This document shows, in pieces, positions 27,203 through 35,713 of a stretch of 64,000 bases of DNA. The first letter of the stretch is position 1, and every line of letters begins with the position of its first letter. The position numbers and the translations under genes are program-made. This DNA is from CAIXSE01 sp040769125 (GTDB taxonomy: Bacteria > Actinomycetota > Thermoleophilia > UBA2241): assembly GCA_040769125.1 (NCBI GenBank), contig JAXGLO010000001.1:682001-746000 (forward strand), in the 5' to 3' direction. Below the pieces are notes generated by a model. It ran no database searches, was not told the DNA's origin, and was given only the letters and a program-made list of their open reading frames with translations.

Positions 27203-27894
27203 CTGTAGTGCCTGACCTGCCGTCACGCGACGAGCCCCAGGCGCGTGTCGCGCCAAATGTTGCGCTCGGCGACGGATGCGATCTGCAGGGGCCGTGCGTC
27301 GTCGGCAAGGCGCCGCGAGGCGCCGGGGAGGGCGAGCGGCCGCTCGTGATCGGCGCCGGGGCGGTTATCAGGCCGTTCACGACGATCTATGCGGGGAGCA
27401 CCATCGGCGCCCGTCTGCAGACTGGTCAGGGCGCGAGCATTCGTGAGGACAACGTGCTGGGCGACGACGTGAGCATCGGCACCAACGCCGTCCTCGAGTT
27501 CGGCAACCGGCTCGGCAGCCGCATCCGCATCCACAGCGGCTGCTTCCTCGAACTGGTCACCATCGAAGACGACGTCTTTGTCGGCCCCAACGTCGTCTTC
27601 ACCGACGACCCGCACCCCATGGGGTGTCCGCGCTACCAGGAGTGCAAGGGAGGCGCGGTGGTGCGCCGCCTTTCGCGGATCGGCGCCAATGCGACTATTC
27701 TGCCCGGCGTCGAGATCGGCGAAGGGGCCCTCGTGGGCGCCGGGGCCGTCGTCGTCCGCGATGTCCCCGCCGGAGCAGTCGTGGCCGGCAACCCCGCGCG
27801 GGTCATCAAGCGGGTCGCCGATCTCACCTGCCCGCCGGGCTGGTTTGAGCGCCCCTACGTCTGGCCGCCGTACCAGCAGGAGGAGAGAGGCTAG
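27199..27894 (+). CDS. Hexapeptide N-acetyltransferase (WbpD/WlbB-like)
   Basis: 231 aa left-handed beta-helix enzyme with repeats such as VIRPFTTIYAGSTIG, VSIGTNAVLEFGNRLG and ATILPGVEIGEGALVGAGA, the histidine-containing FTDDPHPMGCPRY, and GNPARVIKRV. It likely N-acetylates the amino sugar made by the two preceding enzymes. Start TTG at 27199 overlaps the previous TGA; GTG at 27208 is an alternative. Its last 71 bp overlap the 3' end of the convergent GT87-like gene. Confidence 0.87.
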   Translation: MTVVPDLPSRDEPQARVAPNVALGDGCDLQGPCVVGKAPRGAGEGERPLVIGAGAVIRPFTTIYAGSTIGARLQTGQGASIREDNVLGDDVSIGTNAVLEFGNRLGSRIRIHSGCFLELVTIEDDVFVGPNVVFTDDPHPMGCPRYQECKGGAVVRRLSRIGANATILPGVEIGEGALVGAGAVVVRDVPAGAVVAGNPARVIKRVADLTCPPGWFERPYVWPPYQQEERG

Positions 27895-29182
27895 CGCTGT
27901 CGCAGTCCACGAAGCGCGGCGCCCGCTGCTCCTTCGTGATCTCCCACAGCCGCCACAACGTCGCCGCGAAGAAGGCGACGAGCAGCGTGTTGCGGGCGAT
28001 GGTGGGCACCAGCGAGAACCACCGCATCTCGAGCAGGCTCCAGTAGAGCCTGGGGAACTCCACCTGGGTGAGAAGCAGCGTGAAACCGCCGAGCACGGCG
28101 AGCAGGCGGTCGCGGGCGGCCACGAGCACCCAGGCCGGGAGAATCCAGATGAAGTACTGCGGCGAGAGCACCTTTCCGAACGTCATCAGCGCCAGGATGA
28201 GCGCGAGCACGGCGATGGCCTGATCGGGCAGGTTGGCGCGCAGGTGCTCGCGGCCGCGCCAGATGAGCGCGTAGATGCCGAAGACGGCGAGCAGCATGAG
28301 CCCGCCGGAGATGTCGGCGAGGAAGCCCACGCCGGGCGCCGCCAGGTAGTGGGAGCCGTGGCTATGGCCCCACGTCGCCCAGCCGGCGCCGAGCAGCTGG
28401 CCGAGGAGCAGAGGCGTGCCGAGCACGCTCTCGATCTGCAGCGGCCGCCCAAGGTAGTACTCGAAGACGTACCAGATGCCGCCCGGTGAGGAGAGCAGGT
28501 AGGGCACGAAGGGGGCGGCGGCCGCCGCCGCGAAGGCGACGGCCGGCCAGAGCCAGCGTCGCGGCGGCCCGGCGAGGACGAACACGAGCGGCAGAAGCGC
28601 CGCCGGCGTGAGCTTGAGGGCAAAGCCCAGACCCAGCACGAAGGCGGCCGCCGTGTACCAGCGGCCCGCCAGGCAGAGCAGGAAGCCGGCCAGCACGAGG
28701 GCGACGACTGCATCGTAGCGATTGGCGATGATCGCTCCGGTGAGCGCGACGGCGATGGGGAAGAGGACGGCGGCGAAGTAGGCTCGTTCGCCGCGCGGCC
28801 AGAAGCGGCAGGCGATGATCGTCGTGACGGCCGCCGTGAGCAGCGTGACGATGCCCATGCTGATGCTGAACCAGCGCATGTACGCGGTGAGGTCGTCGGT
28901 GTGCCCGGGGATGCGGAAGACGGGCACGGCGAGGGGCGGGTACTCCACCCGGAAGGCCTCGCTGAAGGGCCGCTCGCCGGCGGCGATGCGCGCCGCGTAC
29001 GAGTGGTACACGGGGATGTCGCTGATCTCGTGGAAGTCGTACCAGAGGTTGGGCAGCAGGAAGACCAGGACGATCGCCGTGAGCCCGAGGGTAGCGGCGA
29101 GGGCGACGGCGAGGCTGACCCTGGATGCTGCCGAGCCCTCGGCGGTGTCAGCCGCTTCTCTGGCCGTGCCGGCGGTGTTCAT
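27824..29182 (-). CDS. GT87 (DUF2029)-like polyprenol-dependent glycosyltransferase
   Basis: 452 aa membrane protein with about ten hydrophobic helices. DIPVYHSYAARIAAGERPFS and VEYPPLAVPVF in the first loop, NRYDAVVALVLAGFL, FALKLTPAALLPLV and LSPQYFIWILPAW are typical of GT-C mannosyltransferase-like proteins. It would use a polyprenyl-phosphate sugar on the outer face. ATG 29182 overlaps the GtrA stop (ATGA). GtrA proteins supply or flip the lipid-linked sugar, so the pair may decorate the polysaccharide or a glycolipid. Confidence 0.84.
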   Translation of the reverse strand: MNTAGTAREAADTAEGSAASRVSLAVALAATLGLTAIVLVFLLPNLWYDFHEISDIPVYHSYAARIAAGERPFSEAFRVEYPPLAVPVFRIPGHTDDLTAYMRWFSISMGIVTLLTAAVTTIIACRFWPRGERAYFAAVLFPIAVALTGAIIANRYDAVVALVLAGFLLCLAGRWYTAAAFVLGLGFALKLTPAALLPLVFVLAGPPRRWLWPAVAFAAAAAAPFVPYLLSSPGGIWYVFEYYLGRPLQIESVLGTPLLLGQLLGAGWATWGHSHGSHYLAAPGVGFLADISGGLMLLAVFGIYALIWRGREHLRANLPDQAIAVLALILALMTFGKVLSPQYFIWILPAWVLVAARDRLLAVLGGFTLLLTQVEFPRLYWSLLEMRWFSLVPTIARNTLLVAFFAATLWRLWEITKEQRAPRFVDCDSASLSPPAGTAARRRGAQTSPAGR

Positions 29183-29622
29183 TCCGGGTCCGGAGTCGCC
29201 GTCGACGCGTGGCGGAAGCTCCACAGCTTGTTGAGCACGAAGTTGATGGGCATCACGCTGGCGATGGCGATGAGCTGGCTCACGCCGGGGGCGAGCCGCA
29301 GCCCGTGGCGAACGAGCGTGAAGACGGCGAGGTTGGCGAGATAGGCGATAACGCTGACCGTGAAGAACCTGGGCAGCTCACGCAGCACGGACCCGCTGGA
29401 GCGGAAGGTCCAGCGGCGATTGAGGTAGTAGTTGCTGAGCACCGAGATGAGGAAGCCGAGGCCGTTGGCCAGGTACTCGGCGGTGTGAGGCGTGCGCCCG
29501 GCGACGGCGCCCCAGAGCACCAGCGTGAGGGAGAAGACAGCTAAGTTGACGAGGACACCGCTTCCGCCCACGCAGCAGAATTTGATGAACTGGATAATGT
29601 TGCGTCTGAGGTGGCTGTTCAC
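29179..29622 (-). CDS. GtrA family membrane protein
   Basis: 147 aa, four hydrophobic helices. FIKFCCVGGSGVLVNLAVF at the N-terminus, YLANGLGFLISVLSNYYLNR with WTFR, and the final FVLNKLWSFR are hallmark GtrA segments. The family moves or anchors polyprenyl-linked sugars for surface glycosylation. GTG start. It is the first gene of the two-gene operon with the GT87-like protein. Confidence 0.9.
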   Translation of the reverse strand: MNSHLRRNIIQFIKFCCVGGSGVLVNLAVFSLTLVLWGAVAGRTPHTAEYLANGLGFLISVLSNYYLNRRWTFRSSGSVLRELPRFFTVSVIAYLANLAVFTLVRHGLRLAPGVSQLIAIASVMPINFVLNKLWSFRHASTATPDPE

Positions 29623-29749
29623 CGATCACCGGTCGGGAGGGAGGGCGGCTGCGCGGCGACGCAGCGTTGCGCGCAGCCCGCAGACTGCCCGGTATGATAC
29701 GTGACGGTGCGCGTCTCAGAAACCTGGCAGTGAGGCCGTGAACCGGTGA

Positions 29750-29764
29750 GGGTGGGCGCCACCC
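29750..29764. other. Small perfect hairpin in the ileS leader
   Basis: GGGTGG-GCG-CCACCC, a 6 bp stem with 3 nt loop, about 95 bp before ileS. It resembles the core of a T-box antiterminator at first sight but lacks the GGACC-type sequence and a specifier stem. TATGAT at 29693-29698 could be the -10 of the ileS promoter, but no -35 at the right distance is clear. Confidence 0.3.
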
Positions 29765-29857
29765 GGGGCGCTCGCGCCGGTCGGCACGCGCCCGGGCGCG
29801 TGCACGCACGTCTGGTAGAATCCTCGATCGGCCCTGCCCCCTCGGAAAGCGAGTCAC

Positions 29858-32800
29858 GTGAGCGACAAGCAGCCCCGGTTCCAGGAAGTCTCATCCCGCG
29901 TCGACTTCCCGGCGCTGGACGCCCGCATCCTCGCCTTCTGGAAGGAACAGCGCATCTTCGCGAAGAGCCTCGAGGGCAGAGACGACGCCCCCGTCTTCGT
30001 CTTCTACGAAGGGCCGCCCACGGCCAACGGCCGCCCGGGCTCGCACCACGTCGTCTCGCGCATCTTCAAGGATCTCTTCCCGCGCTACAAGACGATGCGC
30101 GGCTACCGTGTGCCGCGCAAGGCCGGCTGGGACACGCACGGGCTGCCCGTGGAGCTCGAGATCGAACGCCGCCTGGGCATCGACGGCAAAAAGCAGATCG
30201 AGGACTACGGCATCGCCGCGTTCAACGCTCTCTGCAAGGAGAGCGTGCTCAGCTATCTCGAGGAGTGGGACCGCTTCACCGAGCGCATCGGATTCTGGGT
30301 CGACCTCGACGACGCCTACTACACCTTCACCAACGGCTACATCGAGACGGTGTGGTGGCTGCTGCGCCAGATCTGGGACAAGGGCCTGCTGTACGAGGGT
30401 TTCAAGGTCGTACCGTACTGCCCGCGCTGCGGCACGGCGATCAGCAGCCACGAGGTGGCGCAGGGCTACAAGGAGGTCACGGAGGACTCGATCTACGTGC
30501 GCTTCCCGCTGCGCCCGGAGTCGGCGGCGCGCCTCGGCATGCCGGAGAGCGCGCCGGTCTCGCTGGCCGTCTGGACCACGACGCCGTGGACGCTCATCAG
30601 CAACGTCGCCGCCGCGGTTCACCCCGAGGTCGCCTACGCCGTCGTCGAGAGCCGCGGCGAGCGCTTCGTGCTGGCCCGTGGCCTCGTCGAGAAGGTCCTC
30701 GGCAAGCAGGCCGTGGTCGAGCGCGAGCTCAGCGGCGCCGAGCTCCTCGGCCTCGAGTACGAGCCGCCGTACAACTTCATGACGCCCGAGAAGCGGGCGC
30801 ACTTCGTCATCGGCGGCGACTTCGTCACGACCGGCGACGGCACCGGCATCGTGCACATCGCCCCCGCCTTCGGCGAGGACGACATGCGGGTGGGCATGGA
30901 GAACGACCTTCCGGTGGTCAACGCCGTCGACACCGAGGGGCGCTTCATCGCCGAGGTCACGCCGTGGGCCGGGCGCTTCGTCAAAGACGCCGACCCGGCC
31001 ATTACCGAGGATCTCAAGGCTCGCGGACTGCTCCTCGGCGTCGAGCCCTACAAGCACAGCTATCCCTTCTGCTGGCGCTGCGACACGGCGCTGCTCTACT
31101 ACAGCAAAGCCACCTGGTACGTGCGCACCACGGCCATCAAGGACGAGCTCATCAGGGCCAACGACGCCGTGGTCTGGCACCCCGAGCACATCAAGGAGGG
31201 GCGCTTCGGCGAGTGGCTGGCCAACAACGTCGACTGGGCCCTGAGCCGCGACCGCTACTGGGGCACGCCGCTGCCCGTGTGGCGCTGCGAGGAAGGCCAC
31301 CTGCACTGCCTCGGCTCGGTGGCCGAGCTGCACGAGATGGCGGTTGGGCTGGTGCCGGACGATCTCGATCTGCACCGGCCGTACGTCGACGACGTCGTCC
31401 TCGCCTGCCCCGAGTGCGGTGGCGAGATGCGCCGTGTGGAGGAGGTCATCGACGCCTGGTTCGACTCGGGCGCGATGCCCTTCGCGCAGTGGCACTACCC
31501 CTTCGAGCACGAAGAGACGTTCCGCGAGCGCTTCCCGGCCGACTTCATCGCCGAGGCCATCGACCAGACCCGCGGCTGGTTCTACAGCCTGCTCGCCGTG
31601 GCCACGCTCGTGGAGGGGCACAGCTCCTACAAGCGCGTCCTCTGCCTGGGGCACATCCTCGACGCCGAGGGTCAGAAGATGAGCAAGAGCCGCGGCAACG
31701 TGGTGGAGCCCTACGACATCCTCGACCGCCAGGGCGCCGACGCCTTCCGCTGGTTCATGTTCTCGAGCCAGCAGCCGTGGAGCCCGCGCCGCTTCAGCGC
31801 CGACATGGTCGACGAGGTGGTGCGTAAGTTCCTGCTCACGCTCTGGAACACCTACAGCTTCTTCACGGTCTACGCCAACATCGATCGCTTTGACCCGCTG
31901 GGCGAGCCGGTGCCGCTCGAAGAGCGGCCCCTGCTCGACCGCTGGCTGGTCGGCGAGCTCCACGCTCTCGTGCGCGACGTCACCGACGGGCTCGAGGCCT
32001 ACGACGCTACCGGCACCTGTCGCGCGATCCAGCAGTTCGTCGACGATCTCAGCAACTGGTATGTGCGCCGCAGTCGCCGCCGCTTCTGGAAGAGCGAGAA
32101 CGACAGCGACAAGCTGGCCGCCTATCACACGCTGTACGAGGCGCTTGTGACGGTCGTCAAGCTGCTCGCGCCGTTCACGCCGTTCGTCGCCGAGGAGCTC
32201 TACCAGAACCTCGTGCGACGTGTCGATGCGTCGGCGCCGGAGAGCGTGCATCTCTCCGCCTGGCCGCCTGCCGACACTCATGCCATCGACCTCGGCGTGT
32301 CCTCAGATATGGCGGCGGCACGGCGCATCGTCGAGATGGGTCGCGCCGCGCGCAACGCTGCCGCGGTCAAGGTGCGCCAGCCGCTGGCCGAGGTGGTTGT
32401 AGCGCTGCCCGAGGCCGAGGCCCGCGCCGTCGATCGTCTGCGCGACATCGTCCTCGACGAGCTCAACGTCAAGGATCTGCGCGCGGTGGGCGATGGCGGC
32501 GAGCTCGTCTCGTACGTGGTCAAGCCCAACCTGCGCGTGCTCGGTCCGAGGCTCGGCAAGCGGCTTGGCGCGCTGCAGGCCGCCCTCAGGGAGGCCGACG
32601 GCGCCGCCCTCGTCGCCGAGCTCTCGCGGGAGGGCGCGGTGAGCCTGGTGCTGGACGGCGACGAGCTGCGTCTCGCGGAGGACGATCTCCTCATCTCGAC
32701 GGGCTCGCCGGACGGCTACCAGGTGGAGAGCGACGCCGGCCGTGTCGTGGCGCTGCGGACGGAGGTCGACGAGGCTCTTCGCGAGGAGGGCGTGGCCCGC

Positions 32801-33064
32801 GAGCTCGTGCACGCGGTTCAGCTGGCGCGCAAAGCCGCCGATCTCCGTATCGAGGACACGATCAGCCTGACGCTAGAGGTGCCCGCCGAGATGCGACGGC
32901 TGGTAGAGCGCTTCCGCACCACGATCGCGGCCGAGACGCTAGCTCGCGAGTTCACGGTGGGCGCGGTGAGCGGCGATTACCGCACCGTTGCCCGTGTCGA
33001 AGGGCACGAGGTCGGCATCGGGCTGAGCGCGACGGGTACGATCTTCACCGCCTCGCACCGCTGA
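29858..33064 (+). CDS. ileS: Isoleucine--tRNA ligase
   Basis: 1068 aa class I aminoacyl-tRNA synthetase, within the range of the long (type 2) IleRS. The HIGH-like motif is in GPPTANGRPGSHH near residue 50, the editing domain around 200-400 includes VWTTTPWTLISN, and the KMSKS loop is MSKSRGNVVEPYD near 608. Cysteine pairs CPRCG, CWRCD and CPECG suggest metal binding. It charges tRNA-Ile in the cytosol. Start GTG. The gene borders the polysaccharide locus and is not part of it. Confidence 0.97.
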   Translation: MSDKQPRFQEVSSRVDFPALDARILAFWKEQRIFAKSLEGRDDAPVFVFYEGPPTANGRPGSHHVVSRIFKDLFPRYKTMRGYRVPRKAGWDTHGLPVELEIERRLGIDGKKQIEDYGIAAFNALCKESVLSYLEEWDRFTERIGFWVDLDDAYYTFTNGYIETVWWLLRQIWDKGLLYEGFKVVPYCPRCGTAISSHEVAQGYKEVTEDSIYVRFPLRPESAARLGMPESAPVSLAVWTTTPWTLISNVAAAVHPEVAYAVVESRGERFVLARGLVEKVLGKQAVVERELSGAELLGLEYEPPYNFMTPEKRAHFVIGGDFVTTGDGTGIVHIAPAFGEDDMRVGMENDLPVVNAVDTEGRFIAEVTPWAGRFVKDADPAITEDLKARGLLLGVEPYKHSYPFCWRCDTALLYYSKATWYVRTTAIKDELIRANDAVVWHPEHIKEGRFGEWLANNVDWALSRDRYWGTPLPVWRCEEGHLHCLGSVAELHEMAVGLVPDDLDLHRPYVDDVVLACPECGGEMRRVEEVIDAWFDSGAMPFAQWHYPFEHEETFRERFPADFIAEAIDQTRGWFYSLLAVATLVEGHSSYKRVLCLGHILDAEGQKMSKSRGNVVEPYDILDRQGADAFRWFMFSSQQPWSPRRFSADMVDEVVRKFLLTLWNTYSFFTVYANIDRFDPLGEPVPLEERPLLDRWLVGELHALVRDVTDGLEAYDATGTCRAIQQFVDDLSNWYVRRSRRRFWKSENDSDKLAAYHTLYEALVTVVKLLAPFTPFVAEELYQNLVRRVDASAPESVHLSAWPPADTHAIDLGVSSDMAAARRIVEMGRAARNAAAVKVRQPLAEVVVALPEAEARAVDRLRDIVLDELNVKDLRAVGDGGELVSYVVKPNLRVLGPRLGKRLGALQAALREADGAALVAELSREGAVSLVLDGDELRLAEDDLLISTGSPDGYQVESDAGRVVALRTEVDEALREEGVARELVHAVQLARKAADLRIEDTISLTLEVPAEMRRLVERFRTTIAAETLAREFTVGAVSGDYRTVARVEGHEVGIGLSATGTIFTASHR

Positions 33065-33081
33065 CCGCGGCGGGTGGTCCG

Positions 33082-33296
33082 ATGGGCGCCGCGACGAACA
33101 GAGGCATCGTCATGGATCTGCGCGACCTCGCTCATCGCCGGCATTTCCGCGAAGACGGGCTCGTGGATCAGGCCGAGGCTGCGGGGCTCTGGAGTCGCTT
33201 CCTGCCGACCTGCAGGAACGGCTCGACACGGTCTTCGCCGACCGTCTCGTAACGTTGAGCTGCGAGGTGGCCGGGGTGCTCGTCGAGCGCTTCTAG
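33082..33296 (+). pseudogene. Small broken gene downstream of ileS
   Basis: From ATG 33082 (or 33112) the frame reads plausibly to about 33188 (MDLRDLAHRRHFREDG, then LVDQAEAAG). The natural-looking sequence then continues in another frame (LESLPADLQERLDTVFADRL, then SCEVAGVLVERF) to TAG at 33296. One extra or two missing bases near 33187-33190 would join them into a ~70-residue protein. I do not recognise the family. It is either a frameshifted gene or a sequencing error. It is the only content of the 242 bp between ileS and trxA. Confidence 0.35.
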
Positions 33297-33306
33297 AGCG
33301 CCGGCT

Positions 33307-33621
33307 TCAGCCCAGGAAGGTCGCGAGCTCCTCGGCTAGCTTGGCCTTCGGCATGGCGCCGACGACGCGCTGCTTCACCTGGCCGTCCTCGAACGCGAGG
33401 ATGGTGGGGATGTTCATGACGCTGAACTGCTGCGCCACCGCCGGGGACTCGTCGACGTTGAGCTTGAGGAACTTGACGGCCGGGTACTCGCTCTCCATCT
33501 CCTCGAGCACGGGGCCGATCATGCGGCAGGGCCCGCACCACTCGGCCCAGAAGTCGACGATGACCTTGCCCGGCTGCTTGACGACTGCGGCGTCGAAATT
33601 GTCCTGGGAGACTGCTTCCAC
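33307..33621 (-). CDS. trxA: Thioredoxin
   Basis: 104 aa, standard length. Active site WAEWCGPCRM near residue 30, cis-proline loop NIPTILAF near 75. It is a cytosolic disulfide reductant. GTG 33621 is chosen because AGGAGG lies just upstream (33627-33633 region) and the length then fits the family. It lies 26 bp after trxB and is therefore fed by the reductase encoded next to it. Confidence 0.95.
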   Translation of the reverse strand: MEAVSQDNFDAAVVKQPGKVIVDFWAEWCGPCRMIGPVLEEMESEYPAVKFLKLNVDESPAVAQQFSVMNIPTILAFEDGQVKQRVVGAMPKAKLAEELATFLG

Positions 33622-33647
33622 GTGGCCCCTCCTGGGAGAGTCGGTTG

Positions 33648-34667
33648 TCAGGCGGGCGCGGCGGAGCTGCCGCCGGCCGCGCCCCCGGCGCCGGACGCCG
33701 GGCACTCGAGCGTATCGAGGTAGTGGACGGTCTGCATGGCGGCGAGGGCGCCCTCGCCCACGGCCATGGCGATCTGCTTAAGCGGGTTGGCGCGCGCGTC
33801 GCCACAGGCGAAGACGCCACGTTGGCTGGTGCACAGCAGTTCGTCGGTGACGATGTAGCCGTGCTCGTCGATATCGACCGTGCCCCGCAGCCAGGCGGTG
33901 TTGGGATCCTGGCCGATGTAGATGAAGACGCCGTTGACGGGCAGGGTGCGCATCTCGCCGGTCTTGACGTTCTCGACCTCGAGCGCCTGCACCACCTGCT
34001 CGCCGTCGATGCGCCGCGGCACGGAGTCCCAGACGAACTCCATCCTGGGGTTGGCGAAGGCGCGCTCCTGGGCGATAGGGGCCGCACGGAGCTGGTCGCG
34101 GCGGTGCACAAGGTAGACTTTCTCGGCGAACTTGGTGAGGTACATGGCCTCCTCGACCGCGGAATCGCCGCCGCCGATGACGGCGACGGTGCGGCCGCGG
34201 TAGAGGGCACCGTCGCAGGTGGCGCACCAGCTCACGCCCCGGCCGATGAACTCGGCCTCGCCGGGAATGCCCGAGCGCCGGGGGTTGACTCCGGGCGCGA
34301 GGATGACCGCAGAGGCGTGCACGGCGCCCTGGTCGGTGACGACGCTCCAGGAGCCGTCTGGCCGCGCGGCGAGCGACGCGACGGTCTGGATCTCGCGCAG
34401 CTCGGCGCCGAACTCGAGGGCCTGGGCCTTCATTCTCTCCGCGAGGTCGAAGCCCGAGATGCCCCCGGGGAAGCCGGGGTAGTTCTCGATCAGCTCGGTG
34501 AGAGCGACCTGGCCGCCGGCCATGTTGCGCTCGAGGATGACGGTCTTGAGGCGGCTGCGACTGGCGTAGATGCCGGCCGTAAGCCCCGCCGGGCCGGCGC
34601 CGACGACGACGACGTCGTGCACGGCTGCGTCCTGATCAGGCACAGTGGAATCCTTGTCCGGAGTCAT
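33648..34667 (-). CDS. trxB: Thioredoxin-disulfide reductase
   Basis: 339 aa flavoprotein. FAD-binding VVVVGAGPAGLTAGIYASRS, redox-active CATC in VSWCATCDGALY, NADPH-binding VIGGGDSAVEEAMYL with HRRDQLRA, and the C-terminal FAD motif GVFACGDARANPLKQ. It transfers electrons from NADPH to thioredoxin. It has a slightly extended N-terminus (~18 residues) and an Ala/Gly-rich tail of ~20 residues. Order on the strand: lysC, asd, trxB, trxA. Confidence 0.95.
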   Translation of the reverse strand: MTPDKDSTVPDQDAAVHDVVVVGAGPAGLTAGIYASRSRLKTVILERNMAGGQVALTELIENYPGFPGGISGFDLAERMKAQALEFGAELREIQTVASLAARPDGSWSVVTDQGAVHASAVILAPGVNPRRSGIPGEAEFIGRGVSWCATCDGALYRGRTVAVIGGGDSAVEEAMYLTKFAEKVYLVHRRDQLRAAPIAQERAFANPRMEFVWDSVPRRIDGEQVVQALEVENVKTGEMRTLPVNGVFIYIGQDPNTAWLRGTVDIDEHGYIVTDELLCTSQRGVFACGDARANPLKQIAMAVGEGALAAMQTVHYLDTLECPASGAGGAAGGSSAAPA

Positions 34668-34693
34668 TGCGGCGACAGTATACCCAGCGGCAG

Positions 34694-35713
34694 CTAGAGA
34701 AGACCGCGGCGCACGAGTTCCTCGGCGATCTGGACCGCGTTGAGGGCTGCACCCTTGCGCAGGTTGTCGCTCACGACCCAGAGGTCGAGGCCGTTGGTCA
34801 CCGTATGGTCCTCGCGGATGCGGCCGACGTAGACCGGATCCTTGCCCTCCGCGTCGAGGGGGAGCGGGTAGGAGAGGTTGGCGACGTCGTCGACGATCGT
34901 GACTCCAGGGGCCGCTGCGAGCAGCTCACGGGCCTCGGCGGCGGTGATCTTGCGCCGCGTCTGCACGTTGATCGCCTCGCTGTGGGCGCCGAACACCGGT
35001 ACGCGCACGCAGGTGGCTGAGACCTTGACGCTGTCGTCGGCGAAGATCTTCTTGGTCTCGTCGATCATCTTCTGCTCCTCCTTGGTGTAGCCGCTGGGGA
35101 GGAAGCTGTCGATGTGCGGGAGCACGTTGAAGGCGATCTGGTGTGGGTAGAACTGCAACTCTACGGGCTCGCCGGCGGCCCACTGGCGGGTCTGCGCCTC
35201 AAGGGCCGCGATAGCGCTCTGGCCGCTGCCGGAGACGGCCTGGTAGGTGCTCACGACGATGCGCTCGATGCCGGCCGCGTCGTGCAGCGGCTTGAGGGCC
35301 ACGACCATCTGGATGGTGGAGCAGTTGGGCGTGGCGATGAGCCCCTTGTGGGCGTCGAGATGATCGGCGTTGACCTCCGGCACGACCAGCGGCACGCCCG
35401 GCTCCATGCGGAAGACACTCGACTTGTCGATGACCGTGGCGCCGGCGGCAACGGCGGCGTGTGCGAACTCCTTGCTCACGGAGCCGCCGGCGGCGGAGAA
35501 GACGAGGTCAGCGCCGGCGAACGAGTCGGCGCCAAGCTCCCGCACCTCGATCTCGGCGCCGCGGAACGGCAGCCGGCGGCCGGCGGAGCGGCTGCTGGCC
35601 AGGAGCCGCAGCTCGCCGACCGGGAAGTCACGCTCCTCGAGGATACTGCGGACGGTGCCGCCGACAACGCCGGTGGCGCCGGCGATGGTGACGGTGAGAT
35701 CGCGGGCGGCCAT
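34694..35713 (-). CDS. asd: Aspartate-semialdehyde dehydrogenase
   Basis: 339 aa. NADP-binding IAGATGVVGGTVRSILEER, active-site cysteine in IATPNCSTIQMVVALKPLH, and substrate-binding TYQAVSGSGQ. It reduces aspartyl phosphate to aspartate semialdehyde for lysine, diaminopimelate, threonine and methionine synthesis. ATG at 35713 shares one base with the lysC stop (TGATG), so the two consecutive pathway steps are translationally coupled. Confidence 0.96.
   Translation of the reverse strand: MAARDLTVTIAGATGVVGGTVRSILEERDFPVGELRLLASSRSAGRRLPFRGAEIEVRELGADSFAGADLVFSAAGGSVSKEFAHAAVAAGATVIDKSSVFRMEPGVPLVVPEVNADHLDAHKGLIATPNCSTIQMVVALKPLHDAAGIERIVVSTYQAVSGSGQSAIAALEAQTRQWAAGEPVELQFYPHQIAFNVLPHIDSFLPSGYTKEEQKMIDETKKIFADDSVKVSATCVRVPVFGAHSEAINVQTRRKITAAEARELLAAAPGVTIVDDVANLSYPLPLDAEGKDPVYVGRIREDHTVTNGLDLWVVSDNLRKGAALNAVQIAEELVRRGLL

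Noticed and set aside
29640..29857. T-box leader for ileS
   Set aside because: AGGGTGG is present, but it is part of a simple GGGTGG-GCG-CCACCC hairpin; no GGACC bulge, specifier loop or terminator alternative can be drawn.
29891..32281. Long minus-strand reading frame opposite ileS
   Set aside because: It is a GC-rich shadow of ileS; composition is Arg/Ala/Val-rich without domain signals.
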